Part shown: positions 55,627 to 63,340 of the stretch, in pieces
Position numbering within the stretch: the stretch's first letter is position 1
How the letters are laid out: each line of letters starts with the position of its first letter
From: Paraktedonobacter carboxidivorans
GTDB lineage: Bacteria; Chloroflexota; Ktedonobacteria; Ktedonobacterales; Ktedonobacteraceae
Assembly (NCBI GenBank): GCA_041156125.1
Contig: JBEVTI010000017.1
Location: 40,459 to 104,458 of the forward strand
Reading direction: 5' to 3'
DNA length: 64,000 bases
Notes under the pieces: generated by a model
Seen by the model: only the letters and a program-made list of their open reading frames with translations
Told to the model about the DNA's origin: nothing
Databases searched by the model: none
Translations under genes and position numbers: made by a program

Positions 55627-55678
55627 CAGGGAGTGTGGAAAGATGGGCACTGCGGTGCCCATCTTTCCACACTCCCTG
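55627..55678 (+). terminator. Long perfect hairpin (24-bp stem) with T-run
   Basis: Arms 55627-55650 and 55655-55678 pair perfectly around a TGCG tetraloop and are followed by a TTTTT run on the plus strand, like a strong intrinsic terminator. No plus-strand gene lies directly upstream. Confidence 0.75.
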
Positions 55679-55745
55679 TTTTTCTCAGGGTGGGCGGGCG
55701 GGGGGAAAGACTTGTGAGAAACCCTGGCCACAAGCAAAGGATAAC

Positions 55746-55774
55746 TTGACTGAGAGTATTCTCTAAGGTATATA
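55746..55774 (+). promoter_or_regulatory. Promoter of the MerR gene
   Basis: TTGACT (55746-55751) and TATATA (55769-55774) are 17 bases apart. The spacer holds a GAGA/TCTC dyad that could be the operator. Confidence 0.65.
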
Positions 55775-55827
55775 TGTGATTGAATATTGAATGCTCGTGT
55801 CGTGGAAACGCCAGTAAAGGATAGAGT

Positions 55828-56235
55828 ATGGAAAAGCTTCAGGTTATAGATGAGTTATTAACGATCCAGCAGATGGCTCAGATAAGTGGGTTGAGCGCGC
55901 ATACATTGCGCTATTACGAGCGCGCAGGCTTGATGGAACGCATCGGACGCGACAATTCAAGCGGCCATCGCCACTATACCCGGCAGGATCTAGACAGAAT
56001 CGAGTTTATTAAGCGCTTACGAGCGACGGGTATGCCTATTCGCGATGTGCAACGCTATACTGAACTCTTACGCCAGGGCGATGATACAGTCGACACGCGT
56101 ATGCAATTGTTAAAGCAGCACCGCCAGCACATTGAGGAACACTTGAATGAAGTAGAGCAGCATCTTGCCGCCATTAATTACAAAATAACGTACTACGAAC
56201 AAAAGCAGCTTCAACAAAGAGAGGGAAAGTGTTAG
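55828..56235 (+). CDS. MerR-family transcriptional regulator
   Basis: A 135-residue protein. The HTH (TIQQMAQISGLSAHTLRYYERAGL, 12-35) and the wing are typical of MerR. The rest is a coiled coil (MQLLKQHRQHIEEHLNEVEQ). There is no Cys-rich metal site. AAAGGA lies 6 bases before the ATG. Its target is unknown; it could act on the LacI-regulated block downstream. Confidence 0.92.
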   Translation: MEKLQVIDELLTIQQMAQISGLSAHTLRYYERAGLMERIGRDNSSGHRHYTRQDLDRIEFIKRLRATGMPIRDVQRYTELLRQGDDTVDTRMQLLKQHRQHIEEHLNEVEQHLAAINYKITYYEQKQLQQREGKC

Positions 56236-56262
56236 AAAGCAGTTGGATAGATTTTTATGCCT

Positions 56263-56276
56263 TGCAAACGTTTGCA
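56263..56276. promoter_or_regulatory. LacI-type operator 1
   Basis: TGCAAACGTTTGCA is a perfect 14-bp palindrome with the CpG centre typical of LacI-family operators. It is 234 bases upstream of the LacI start. Confidence 0.75.
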
Positions 56277-56402
56277 CAATAGATCCGAGAATACCTGGCC
56301 AGTCAGAGCCGAAATAGCTGGTAGAATAAGCTCATCATACTTCAAATAAGGCGTAATTCTACACGAATAACAGGAAAACCGTAAAAAAGCAAGGATAACC
56401 AC

Positions 56403-56432
56403 TTGACAATAAAAAGGGAAATATGGTACTCA
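56403..56432 (+). promoter_or_regulatory. Putative promoter of the LacI gene
   Basis: TTGACA (56403-56408) is clear; the -10 (TACTCA at 56427-56432, spacing 18) is weak. Operator 2 lies 15 bases further down. Confidence 0.45.
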
Positions 56433-56446
56433 TTAGAAAAGGTTTA

Positions 56447-56460
56447 TGCAAGCGCTTGCA
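56447..56460. promoter_or_regulatory. LacI-type operator 2
   Basis: TGCAAGCGCTTGCA is a perfect 14-bp palindrome just ahead of the LacI gene, suited to autorepression; 56263 and 56447 are 184 bp apart, which permits looping. Confidence 0.8.
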
Positions 56461-56496
56461 AATCGTGGACAAAACTTGTATGGAAGGAAAACGGAA

Positions 56497-57543
56497 TTGA
56501 GCCGAAAAACAACCAGCGGCAGGACTAACCTTGCACGGGATATCACGATCTTTGATGTTGCTGATGAGGCTGGAGTATCGTATTCGACAGTCTCACGAGT
56601 GGTCAACAACAAGAGCAATGTGAATCCTGAAACGCGTGAACGGGTCTTGCGCGCGATGGCGCAACTGGGTTATGTCGGCAATATTCCGGCTCGCAGCCTG
56701 GCCGGGGGTTCGACGCGCGTCGTCGGTCTGCTGGTTGACCATTTGAACACCAGCTATATGGGTGAGATCATTCGGGGCATTGACGAGGCTTTAGAAGCCA
56801 ATAACTACAATCTCATGCTTTATACAACCCATCAACGCAAAACCAAGGAGTCTGCCTACGTGACAAAAATCACACGTAATCTTGCCGATGGCTTGCTGTT
56901 GATTCTACCCCGCAATGAGAAAGCCTATTTAGAGACCCTCTACCAGCGCCGCTTTCCGCATGTCCTGATCGACTATCAGGGTTATAATCAGCAAGTTCCT
57001 TCTGTCATCACCACTAACAGGCAGGGAGCATACGACGCCACCGCCTATTTTATCTCTTCGGGACATCGACGTATCGGCTTTATCACTGGAAACATGGAGA
57101 TCGGCTGCTCACACGAACGCCTGCTCGGCTACCAGGCAGCACTCACAGATCATGGCCTTGACTTAGATCCTCAACTGGTGGGTGAAGGCGATTTCCTGCA
57201 ACCGCAGGGCTATGAGTGTACACACCAGCTCCTCAATCTGCCTGTTCCGCCGACCGCACTCTTTGTCTCGAACGATGTCATGGCCTTTGGTGCGATGGAA
57301 GCCGCGCGAGAGCGCGGTTTGCAACTCCCCAGAGATCTCTCAATCATTGGCTTTGATGATATTCCGCAGGCAGCTCATATGCATCCAGCTCTCTCTACCG
57401 TGCGCCAGCCGCTGGAAGAAATGGGACGCCACGCGGCCAGTCTTCTCTTGAAATATATTGCGAATCCCCTGGCCGAAGTCGAGCGTATTGAGCTACCTAC
57501 GAAACTTATTATTCGGGAGTCATGCCAGGCGCTATCTGTCTGA
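56497..57543 (+). CDS. LacI-family transcriptional regulator
   Basis: A 348-residue regulator. The HTH is at about 18-39 (TIFDVADEAGVSYSTVSRVV), followed by NNKSNVNPETRERV, and a periplasmic-binding-like ligand domain with VVGLLVDHL and SIIGFDDIP. It is likely a sugar-responsive repressor for itself and perhaps the ABC importer downstream. The start is TTG at 56497, with AAGGA 8 bases upstream; 56446 is possible but would run through operator 2. Confidence 0.92.
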   Translation: MSRKTTSGRTNLARDITIFDVADEAGVSYSTVSRVVNNKSNVNPETRERVLRAMAQLGYVGNIPARSLAGGSTRVVGLLVDHLNTSYMGEIIRGIDEALEANNYNLMLYTTHQRKTKESAYVTKITRNLADGLLLILPRNEKAYLETLYQRRFPHVLIDYQGYNQQVPSVITTNRQGAYDATAYFISSGHRRIGFITGNMEIGCSHERLLGYQAALTDHGLDLDPQLVGEGDFLQPQGYECTHQLLNLPVPPTALFVSNDVMAFGAMEAARERGLQLPRDLSIIGFDDIPQAAHMHPALSTVRQPLEEMGRHAASLLLKYIANPLAEVERIELPTKLIIRESCQALSV

Positions 57544-57703
57544 CCTTCCCATATGCGAAAGGAGCTGTTTTCTCTATTCCTTAAAGCAATGCCCAGCTAT
57601 ATCAAAGATGTTCCCCTTGGACATCTTAGCCGTTCATGCTGTCGTGCTGTCGTACTATCAGGCGTGAGGCCACTGGTTTATTAAGGAAGCGACAGTGTTC
57701 GCA

Positions 57704-57732
57704 TTGACAGCATTGAATATGGTTGTTATCTG
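57704..57732 (+). promoter_or_regulatory. Promoter of the ABC importer operon
   Basis: TTGACA (57704-57709) and TATCTG (57727-57732) are separated by 17 bases, 52 bases before the substrate-binding protein start. Confidence 0.7.
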
Positions 57733-57783
57733 CCCAGAGTTGGGCTAACTCCACGTACATTTTTGAAGGGAGCATACAACCTT

Positions 57784-59070
57784 ATGAAACGACGCGATTT
57801 TCTGGTCTCCATGAGCGCTGCTGGTGCCGCTCTATCCTTGCCTTCCGTTCTAGCGGCCTGCGGCTCCAGCCCAGCTACCTCTGGCGGGAATGTAACCATC
57901 AATTGGTGGCATATCTCTACTACAGATCCGGCCAAATCAAACTGGCAAGATCTTGCTAACCAGTATATGAAGGCTCATTCCAACGTAAAAATCAAGATTA
58001 CAATCCTCGAAAATGATGCCTTCAAGACCAAGCTCACTACAGTTATGCAGTCTGGTCAACCCCCCGATCTTTTCCACAGTTGGGGCGGCGGCGTCCTTTT
58101 CCAGTACGCAAAGGCCGGACTTGTTCAGGACCTCTCATCCGCATTACAGGGCGACTGGCAAAATTCATTCAATACAGCCGCGCTGAATGTCTATGGGCAA
58201 AATAACAAATACTACGGCGTGCCCTGGGATATGGGTGCGGTAGTCTTCTGGTACAATAAAGCGCAATTCGCTAAGGCGGGTATCACTACTCCACCAGCGA
58301 CCTGGACGGATTTCTTGCAGACGGTCAAAAAGCTCCAGAGCGCTGGCCTGATTCCCATCGGGCTGGGCGAAAAGGATAAGTGGCCGGGCCATTACTGGTG
58401 GGTATACCTGGCCGTGCGGCTGGGTGGTAAGGCAGCTTTTGATAAAGCGTATAATCGCACTGGTTCATTTGCTGATACGCCATTTGTCCAGGCTGGCCAG
58501 CATTTACAGGAGCTGGTTGCCCTTAATCCCTATCAGAAAGGCTACCTGGGAGCTGCCTACACCGATGAATCAACAATTATGGGCAATGGCAAAGCAGCGA
58601 TGGAACTGATGGGCCAGTGGGCAGGTGGTGCTGACGCGAGTAGCGCTTCAGATAAAAAAGGCCCTGAATTCGGTATCTTCCCCTTCCCTGTGGTCGAAGG
58701 TGGAGCTGGCAACCCGACCGATGTGCTGGGTGGTGGCGGCGGCTTCGCAGTCGGCAAAAATGCTCCCCCGGAGACAATCGATTTCCTGAAGTTCCTGACT
58801 AATACGACAAATGCTACAAATCTTGCCAAAAAGGGCATCTCAGCACCACCGATCAAAAGCGCTCTGGCAGCTATCACTGATCCTATCCAACAGCAGATCG
58901 TCCAGATGGTCGGTACCGCGCCTTACTTCCAACTGTACTATGATCAATACCTCCCACCAGCAGTTGGTCAGGTCATCCTGGATCAAACGCAGGGTATCTA
59001 TGCTGGTACGATCAATCCTACTGCTGCAGCCAAAGCTATCGATGATTCTGTCGCTTCATCGTTGACATAG
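57784..59070 (+). CDS. Sugar ABC transporter substrate-binding lipoprotein
   Basis: A 428-residue family 1 (MalE/UgpB-like) solute-binding protein. The N-terminus KRRDFLV (2-8) resembles a Tat motif and the lipobox LAAC ends at Cys26, so it is a membrane-anchored lipoprotein. The mature part has TINWWHIS and QPPDLFHSW and the hinge typical of oligosaccharide binders. It delivers an oligosaccharide or glycoside to the two permeases downstream. The ATG at 57784 has AAGGGAG 11 bases upstream. The LacI gene precedes it by 240 bp. Confidence 0.93.
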   Translation: MKRRDFLVSMSAAGAALSLPSVLAACGSSPATSGGNVTINWWHISTTDPAKSNWQDLANQYMKAHSNVKIKITILENDAFKTKLTTVMQSGQPPDLFHSWGGGVLFQYAKAGLVQDLSSALQGDWQNSFNTAALNVYGQNNKYYGVPWDMGAVVFWYNKAQFAKAGITTPPATWTDFLQTVKKLQSAGLIPIGLGEKDKWPGHYWWVYLAVRLGGKAAFDKAYNRTGSFADTPFVQAGQHLQELVALNPYQKGYLGAAYTDESTIMGNGKAAMELMGQWAGGADASSASDKKGPEFGIFPFPVVEGGAGNPTDVLGGGGGFAVGKNAPPETIDFLKFLTNTTNATNLAKKGISAPPIKSALAAITDPIQQQIVQMVGTAPYFQLYYDQYLPPAVGQVILDQTQGIYAGTINPTAAAKAIDDSVASSLT

Positions 59071-59133
59071 AACCAGGTACAATCACATGGCTTTCGTTTG
59101 GATAAGGCCAACTCACCAGGTATCTCCAGTGTC

Positions 59134-59163
59134 CAAAAGTTGCTTGATTGTACTTAGAACAGT
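59134..59163 (+). repeat. Short direct repeat, copy 2
   Basis: Same AAGTTGCTT and GATTGTACTTAG blocks as at 55341-55370, in the same direction, without the 4-base insertion. Confidence 0.35.
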
Positions 59164-59256
59164 GCAGGAAGCCATGACTCCCGCGGAAGCGTGAGTTTTC
59201 TGGCACTTTCTGCTCTCACGGAAAGTTATCATATCCGCGACAAGCATGCCTTTTCC

Positions 59257-59305
59257 CTGGTTGTAACAGGAACGGTGACCCTTGCACCTCTCCTGTTACA
59301 ACCAG
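59257..59305 (+). terminator. Intercistronic hairpin after substrate-binding protein gene
   Basis: A perfect 15-bp stem (59257-59271 with 59291-59305) and a 19-nt loop. Such stem-loops after binding-protein genes commonly attenuate or protect mRNA so that the binding protein exceeds its permeases. Confidence 0.65.
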
Positions 59306-59421
59306 CCGGATGTGAGACAAGATGCGGCTACCGCGGGTATACACAGACATTTTGTGCTGCGCGCTACAGCAGCATCTACACCTGGTTGATGCCGTTAAGC
59401 ACTCCTGGAAAGGATTCTTTT

Positions 59422-60396
59422 ATGCAAGTGACCTCTCGCTCTCATATAGTGGAAGAGGCCGCAGTGGTGCAGTTGCCTGTCCGACCCCGGCGACAGCGAT
59501 TCAGGCGCACGGGTACGATTGTGCTTTTCCTGCTCCCCAGCCTTGTTTTGTACTTCACATTCATTTTCTTGCCTGTACTCCAGGCTGTATACTATAGCCT
59601 CTACCATTGGAGCGGTCTGGGACCGTTGACGGATTTTGCTGGCCTGGGAAATTACATGACTGCATTCAAAAGCACGACATTTTTCTCGGCCTTTTTCCAC
59701 AATGTGGTAATTCTGGGGCTTTCGCTGATCTTCCAACTGACGCTTTCCCTGTTCCTGGCACTGGTGATTGGCAAAACTCTGCCCGGACGCACCATTTTCC
59801 GCACCATTTTCTTTCTGCCATTCATTCTTTCTGAAGTGGTCGCGGGAGTCATCTGGACGTACATTTATGAGCCAAATGGTGGCCTGCTCAATACAGCTTT
59901 ACAGAATCTAATCCCAGGCTTTCAAGCTCAGGCCTGGTTGGGCGATCCCCATATTGTGCTGTATTCCATCTTTGTAGCCATGATCTGGAAGTACTTTGGT
60001 CTGCACCTGGTCCTCTATGTCGCCGCTATCCAGAACATTCCCGACGAGGTTATCGAGGCAGCGCGCATTGATGGAGCCTCAACCCTCCAGGTGGTGCGCC
60101 TGATTAGTCTGCCCCTGCTGAGCAGCACTATTCGCCTGACCATCTTCCTTTCGGCGCTGGGATCACTGCAGTACTTCGATCTGATCTGGATTATGAGTGG
60201 CGGCGGACCGGTGCATGCCAGCGAGACTATGGCCACCTACCTTTATAAGGCTGGCTTCCAGAGCTTTGAAATGGGCTACGGAAGCGCGGTCGGGGTAATC
60301 ATGATCTTGATCTGCTTTGTTTTCTCGTTAGCGTACCAGCGTTTCATTATACGCAGAGACCTGGCAGGCAGTATCACCGGAGGAGAAGAGCTCTAG
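59422..60396 (+). CDS. Sugar ABC transporter permease (MalF/UgpA type)
   Basis: A 324-residue protein with six to seven helices. The EAA loop EAARIDGASTLQVVRLISLP (near 210-230) contacts the ATPase. The ATG at 59422 has AAAGGA 7 bases upstream. It works with the second permease 14 bp downstream. No ATPase gene is near, so a shared MsmK-type ATPase elsewhere is likely. Confidence 0.92.
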   Translation: MQVTSRSHIVEEAAVVQLPVRPRRQRFRRTGTIVLFLLPSLVLYFTFIFLPVLQAVYYSLYHWSGLGPLTDFAGLGNYMTAFKSTTFFSAFFHNVVILGLSLIFQLTLSLFLALVIGKTLPGRTIFRTIFFLPFILSEVVAGVIWTYIYEPNGGLLNTALQNLIPGFQAQAWLGDPHIVLYSIFVAMIWKYFGLHLVLYVAAIQNIPDEVIEAARIDGASTLQVVRLISLPLLSSTIRLTIFLSALGSLQYFDLIWIMSGGGPVHASETMATYLYKAGFQSFEMGYGSAVGVIMILICFVFSLAYQRFIIRRDLAGSITGGEEL

Positions 60397-60409
60397 AAGG
60401 AGAAGATCT

Positions 60410-61276
60410 ATGTACGCAGTCCAGCGTCAACGTATCAGAAGGTCGGCGACTTTACAGCGACCAGTGCAGTTAGGACTTCGCTATCTGGTGTGCGGAGTAG
60501 CGGCATTCTTTGTGCTGATACCGATTGTCACTGTTGTCATCGGCGGCTTTAAAACAAATGGTGAACTGGCCAATACACCTTTCTCGCTGCCAGTGGTCTG
60601 GCACTGGGAAACGTATGCTGGAATTATCACTCAGGGTAGTTTCTGGCTGGCTATAGAAAATAGTCTGCTTATAACGTTAGCTACGGTTGGCTTACTGCTG
60701 GTGATATCCTGTCCATGCGCCTTTGTCTTAGCCCGCCTGCCTTTTCGGGGTCGCGAGCTCATTTTTAATATTATCCTTTTCGGCCTGCTCTTCCCGGTCT
60801 CGATGGCAACCCTGCCGCTCTATATTACCTTGCGCAACATGGGCCTGCTGAATTCACTGGCAGGCGTGATTCTGCCGCAAGCTGCTTTCGGCTTGCCTAC
60901 CACCATTCTGATCCTGCGCAATTTCTTCCGCGCTATTCCGCGCGAACTAGAAGACGCAACCTATATCGACGGTGGCTCGCCAATCGATTTTTTCTGGCGC
61001 ATTCTGTTGCCGCTGGCTCGACCCTCACTGGCTGTCGTTAGCATGCTGGTCATGGTGCAGAGCTGGAATAACTTTTTGTTACCCCTTCTGGTGCTTAACG
61101 ACGCCAGCCAGTGGACGATACCGCTGGGTGTAATGCAGTTCCAGGGCGAGCATAGCGCTGACTGGGCTACTATTATGGCTTATATCACTCTGACTATGAT
61201 CCCCGCGATCATCTTCTACCTGTTCGCGGAACGCCATTTGATCGCTGGACTAAGCGCTGGAGCTGTCAAAGGCTAA
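60410..61276 (+). CDS. Sugar ABC transporter permease (MalG/UgpE type)
   Basis: A 288-residue, six-helix protein. The EAA loop reads EDATYIDGGSPIDFFWRILLP (near 184-204). It begins 13 bp after the first permease with AGAAGGAGAAG as ribosome site. Same importer as above. Confidence 0.93.
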   Translation: MYAVQRQRIRRSATLQRPVQLGLRYLVCGVAAFFVLIPIVTVVIGGFKTNGELANTPFSLPVVWHWETYAGIITQGSFWLAIENSLLITLATVGLLLVISCPCAFVLARLPFRGRELIFNIILFGLLFPVSMATLPLYITLRNMGLLNSLAGVILPQAAFGLPTTILILRNFFRAIPRELEDATYIDGGSPIDFFWRILLPLARPSLAVVSMLVMVQSWNNFLLPLLVLNDASQWTIPLGVMQFQGEHSADWATIMAYITLTMIPAIIFYLFAERHLIAGLSAGAVKG

Positions 61277-61342
61277 TGCTCCTTCTGGCTCTCATCCTGT
61301 GACCTTTTTCTCGCCTTTGCTCGGCAGTACCAACTCTGGTCC

Positions 61343-62107
61343 ATGCGCCGCATGCCAGACGTGCTGATCCTCTTGAATTTCGACCTGGGCCGTTACGCTG
61401 CCCTGGCTTCCTCACTTCATTTCGCGCATACCGACCTCTACGGGTTCCCGCGCGAATTATTCCAGGTTGAACTGGATCTGCATCTGCGCTGGGCTAACGC
61501 TTACGAGGCCGATGAGCACCTCTGTGATAACTGGTTAGGCACAGTGATTGGCAGGTTGGAGGCGCGCTCAATCGATTACGATCTCTCAGACACCCATCTG
61601 GACCTGGCGCGGCTCTCGCGTTACCCTCTCGTCTGCGTGCCAACTGTCGATTTTATGGATGCCGCAGACCAGGCTCGCTTGCTAACATACGCTGAACGGG
61701 GAGGGCAGTTGATCATAGGTCCCGGTCTCCCCTACCTTGATCCAACACTGTCGCCCTGTGAGGTTCTACAAGAGCATATTTCCGCACCGGGCAGAACTGA
61801 GGTTGGCGCGGGAACCATCTGGTGGATCACTCAGGAAGATGTACCCGCGACAGTGGATGCGCTGGCCAATCCTGGCGAGTATTCATGCGATGATTGCCAG
61901 ATGCAACTGGTATGCCAGACAAATAATCAGTGTACCCTGCTCTTCATAGCCAACTCAACTGCCCGGCAGCGATCCACAGTGATACGCTTCCCAGGTATGC
62001 GCCGTTTGCGCGCAGCCTGGGGAGAAACGGGGATGCGCTCAGGAGAAGGAGAGATAGTCGTGAAACTGGAGCCATATAGCGTGCAGATCTGGGAGGTGGT
62101 AGCATGA
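61343..62107 (+). CDS. GH42-type beta-galactosidase C-terminal (trimerisation) domain protein
   Basis: A 254-residue protein. The part at about 4-150 (DVLILLNFDLGRY, LSRYPLVCVPTVDFM, ERGGQLIIGPG) resembles the Rossmann-like trimerisation domain of GH42 beta-galactosidases. The end (LLFIANSTARQ, a Gly/Glu turn and LEPYSVQIWEV) matches their C-terminal beta domain. The N-terminal TIM-barrel with the two catalytic Glu residues is missing, and only 66 bases separate it from the permease. No clear ribosome site is seen, so it may be truncated or decayed, or a free-standing binding subunit. It sits in the sugar-import operon. Confidence 0.6.
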   Translation: MRRMPDVLILLNFDLGRYAALASSLHFAHTDLYGFPRELFQVELDLHLRWANAYEADEHLCDNWLGTVIGRLEARSIDYDLSDTHLDLARLSRYPLVCVPTVDFMDAADQARLLTYAERGGQLIIGPGLPYLDPTLSPCEVLQEHISAPGRTEVGAGTIWWITQEDVPATVDALANPGEYSCDDCQMQLVCQTNNQCTLLFIANSTARQRSTVIRFPGMRRLRAAWGETGMRSGEGEIVVKLEPYSVQIWEVVA

Positions 62108-62895
62108 TTGATCCACACTGGGAACTGGTGGATCTGGACCCGCTGACCTGGCGTCAGATCGGACGCTTTTTCGATCCTGGTCAGTATCTGCGCGCGGCTC
62201 AGCCAGGTGAACACGGCCTGTTCATTCTCCATGAGCGCGGCAGGATGCTGCGCGTTGTGGACTCACAAACTGGCGTACGCCGCGATATCACACTCGACGT
62301 GCTTGACAATCCGCAGGAATACGCGCGCTTGCTCTATGCACGCGGTGAGTGGCAACGCGTGCATGTGATTGACAAAGCACACCTGGCCCTGGTAGCACGA
62401 GTTGCCCAGGAAACACCCCAGGACGATAGAACTCTGGATGAGTACTACCACCAGGTTTATCAACTCCTCTGGGGCAACACGCATAGCTATGTAAGCGTCC
62501 CGGCTCATCCGCGCCACTGGCATGGCTGGACGTATGAGCAGATCAACCATTGGCTGAGCACTCTCCCGTTCTCGCCGGCAAGCCTGGCTTTAGGCGTTTT
62601 TGGGGACAACCACTGGCTGATCGGACTGATCCTGGTCTGCGAACATGGTCAAATTCGTAAAGTAACCACTTTTGAGGCCCTGGATGCCGCGACCCTCGCG
62701 CATGGCATCGCGCCAGAGACGCTTGCCGCTCTATCTCAGCAACTAGAGGAAACCTTTGCTCCACCAGTTGGACTATTGCTCTGCACCCAGGATGTCTTCA
62801 CTGCCTGGCTCGAGCAGGAGGAGAAAATGCCTGTGCTACTTACCGCGCGCCAACAGAATCAGGCACACTGGCTCTCTCTAAGCAGCGTGCAATAG
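62104..62895 (+). CDS. Unknown protein coupled to the GH42-like gene
   Basis: A 263-residue soluble protein with no domain I recognise. It has Trp/His-rich parts (HPRHWHGWTYEQINHWLS) and a central beta-rich core (LALGVFGDNHWLIGLILVCE). The start ATG overlaps the previous gene by four bases (ATGA), which implies coupling. Its place at the end of the importer operon suggests sugar handling, but this is only position. The hairpin downstream closes the operon. Confidence 0.6.
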   Translation: MIDPHWELVDLDPLTWRQIGRFFDPGQYLRAAQPGEHGLFILHERGRMLRVVDSQTGVRRDITLDVLDNPQEYARLLYARGEWQRVHVIDKAHLALVARVAQETPQDDRTLDEYYHQVYQLLWGNTHSYVSVPAHPRHWHGWTYEQINHWLSTLPFSPASLALGVFGDNHWLIGLILVCEHGQIRKVTTFEALDAATLAHGIAPETLAALSQQLEETFAPPVGLLLCTQDVFTAWLEQEEKMPVLLTARQQNQAHWLSLSSVQ

Positions 62896-63340
62896 CCGGT
62901 TAGTAGTCTGATTTTCATGAACACTCGTCGCTTACTCTTCCTTGCGGCCAGCGATGAGTGTTCTCCTCACTCTTAGTCAGGGAAAACAAGCGTGTTACAT
63001 CACCTGCATAGAGTACCTACCGTATTCACCCTTAATAGCTCGGCCTGCACAGTAGTCTGATGCGCAGAGCCTTATGCTGAGCAAAACGCGCAGAATATAT
63101 GCAAAGTAGCGACGTAACAAACCAGGGATGGCGCCTATATTTTTGTTGTAGAATGGGAAAACAAGATTGTCACTGCCCAGGCTCTACATCCTGAGGGGCG
63201 ACAAAAGGGGCATGGCTTCGCTGTCCTATAGCAGGCAGTTGCAAAGTCAAGCTCTGATGAGATTGTTTAACCTCTCTCATTTTCCCGGCCAGGATAGAGA
63301 ACCTCTGGAAATGTATCGGTAACGACGAAAGGGAATAAGA
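62896..63340. other. 445-bp intergenic region
   Basis: Holds the operon-end hairpin (62919-62963) and presumably the SDR promoter. No gene or repeat is evident otherwise. Confidence 0.5.
62919..62963 (+). terminator. Hairpin ending the ABC operon
   Basis: A 14-bp stem with one G-T mismatch (62919-62932 with 62950-62963) and a 17-nt loop, 24 bases past the stop. Confidence 0.65.

Larger units (their letters stand above)
55155..55827. other. 673-bp intergenic region with long hairpin
   Basis: Between the small gene (-) and MerR (+). It contains the 24-bp hairpin 55627-55678, a short sequence shared with 59134-59163, and the MerR promoter. Overlapping short frames on both strands here come from the inverted repeat and are not genes. 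Confidence 0.5.
59071..59421. other. 351-bp gap in the ABC operon
   Basis: Between the substrate-binding gene and the first permease. It contains the 15-bp hairpin 59257-59305 and the second copy of the short direct repeat. An in-frame extension of the permease to 59191 crosses the hairpin and is not called. Confidence 0.5.

Noticed and set aside
55397..55749. Several short frames on both strands around the 55.6-kb hairpin
   Set aside because: They mirror each other because of the inverted repeat and overlap in all frames.
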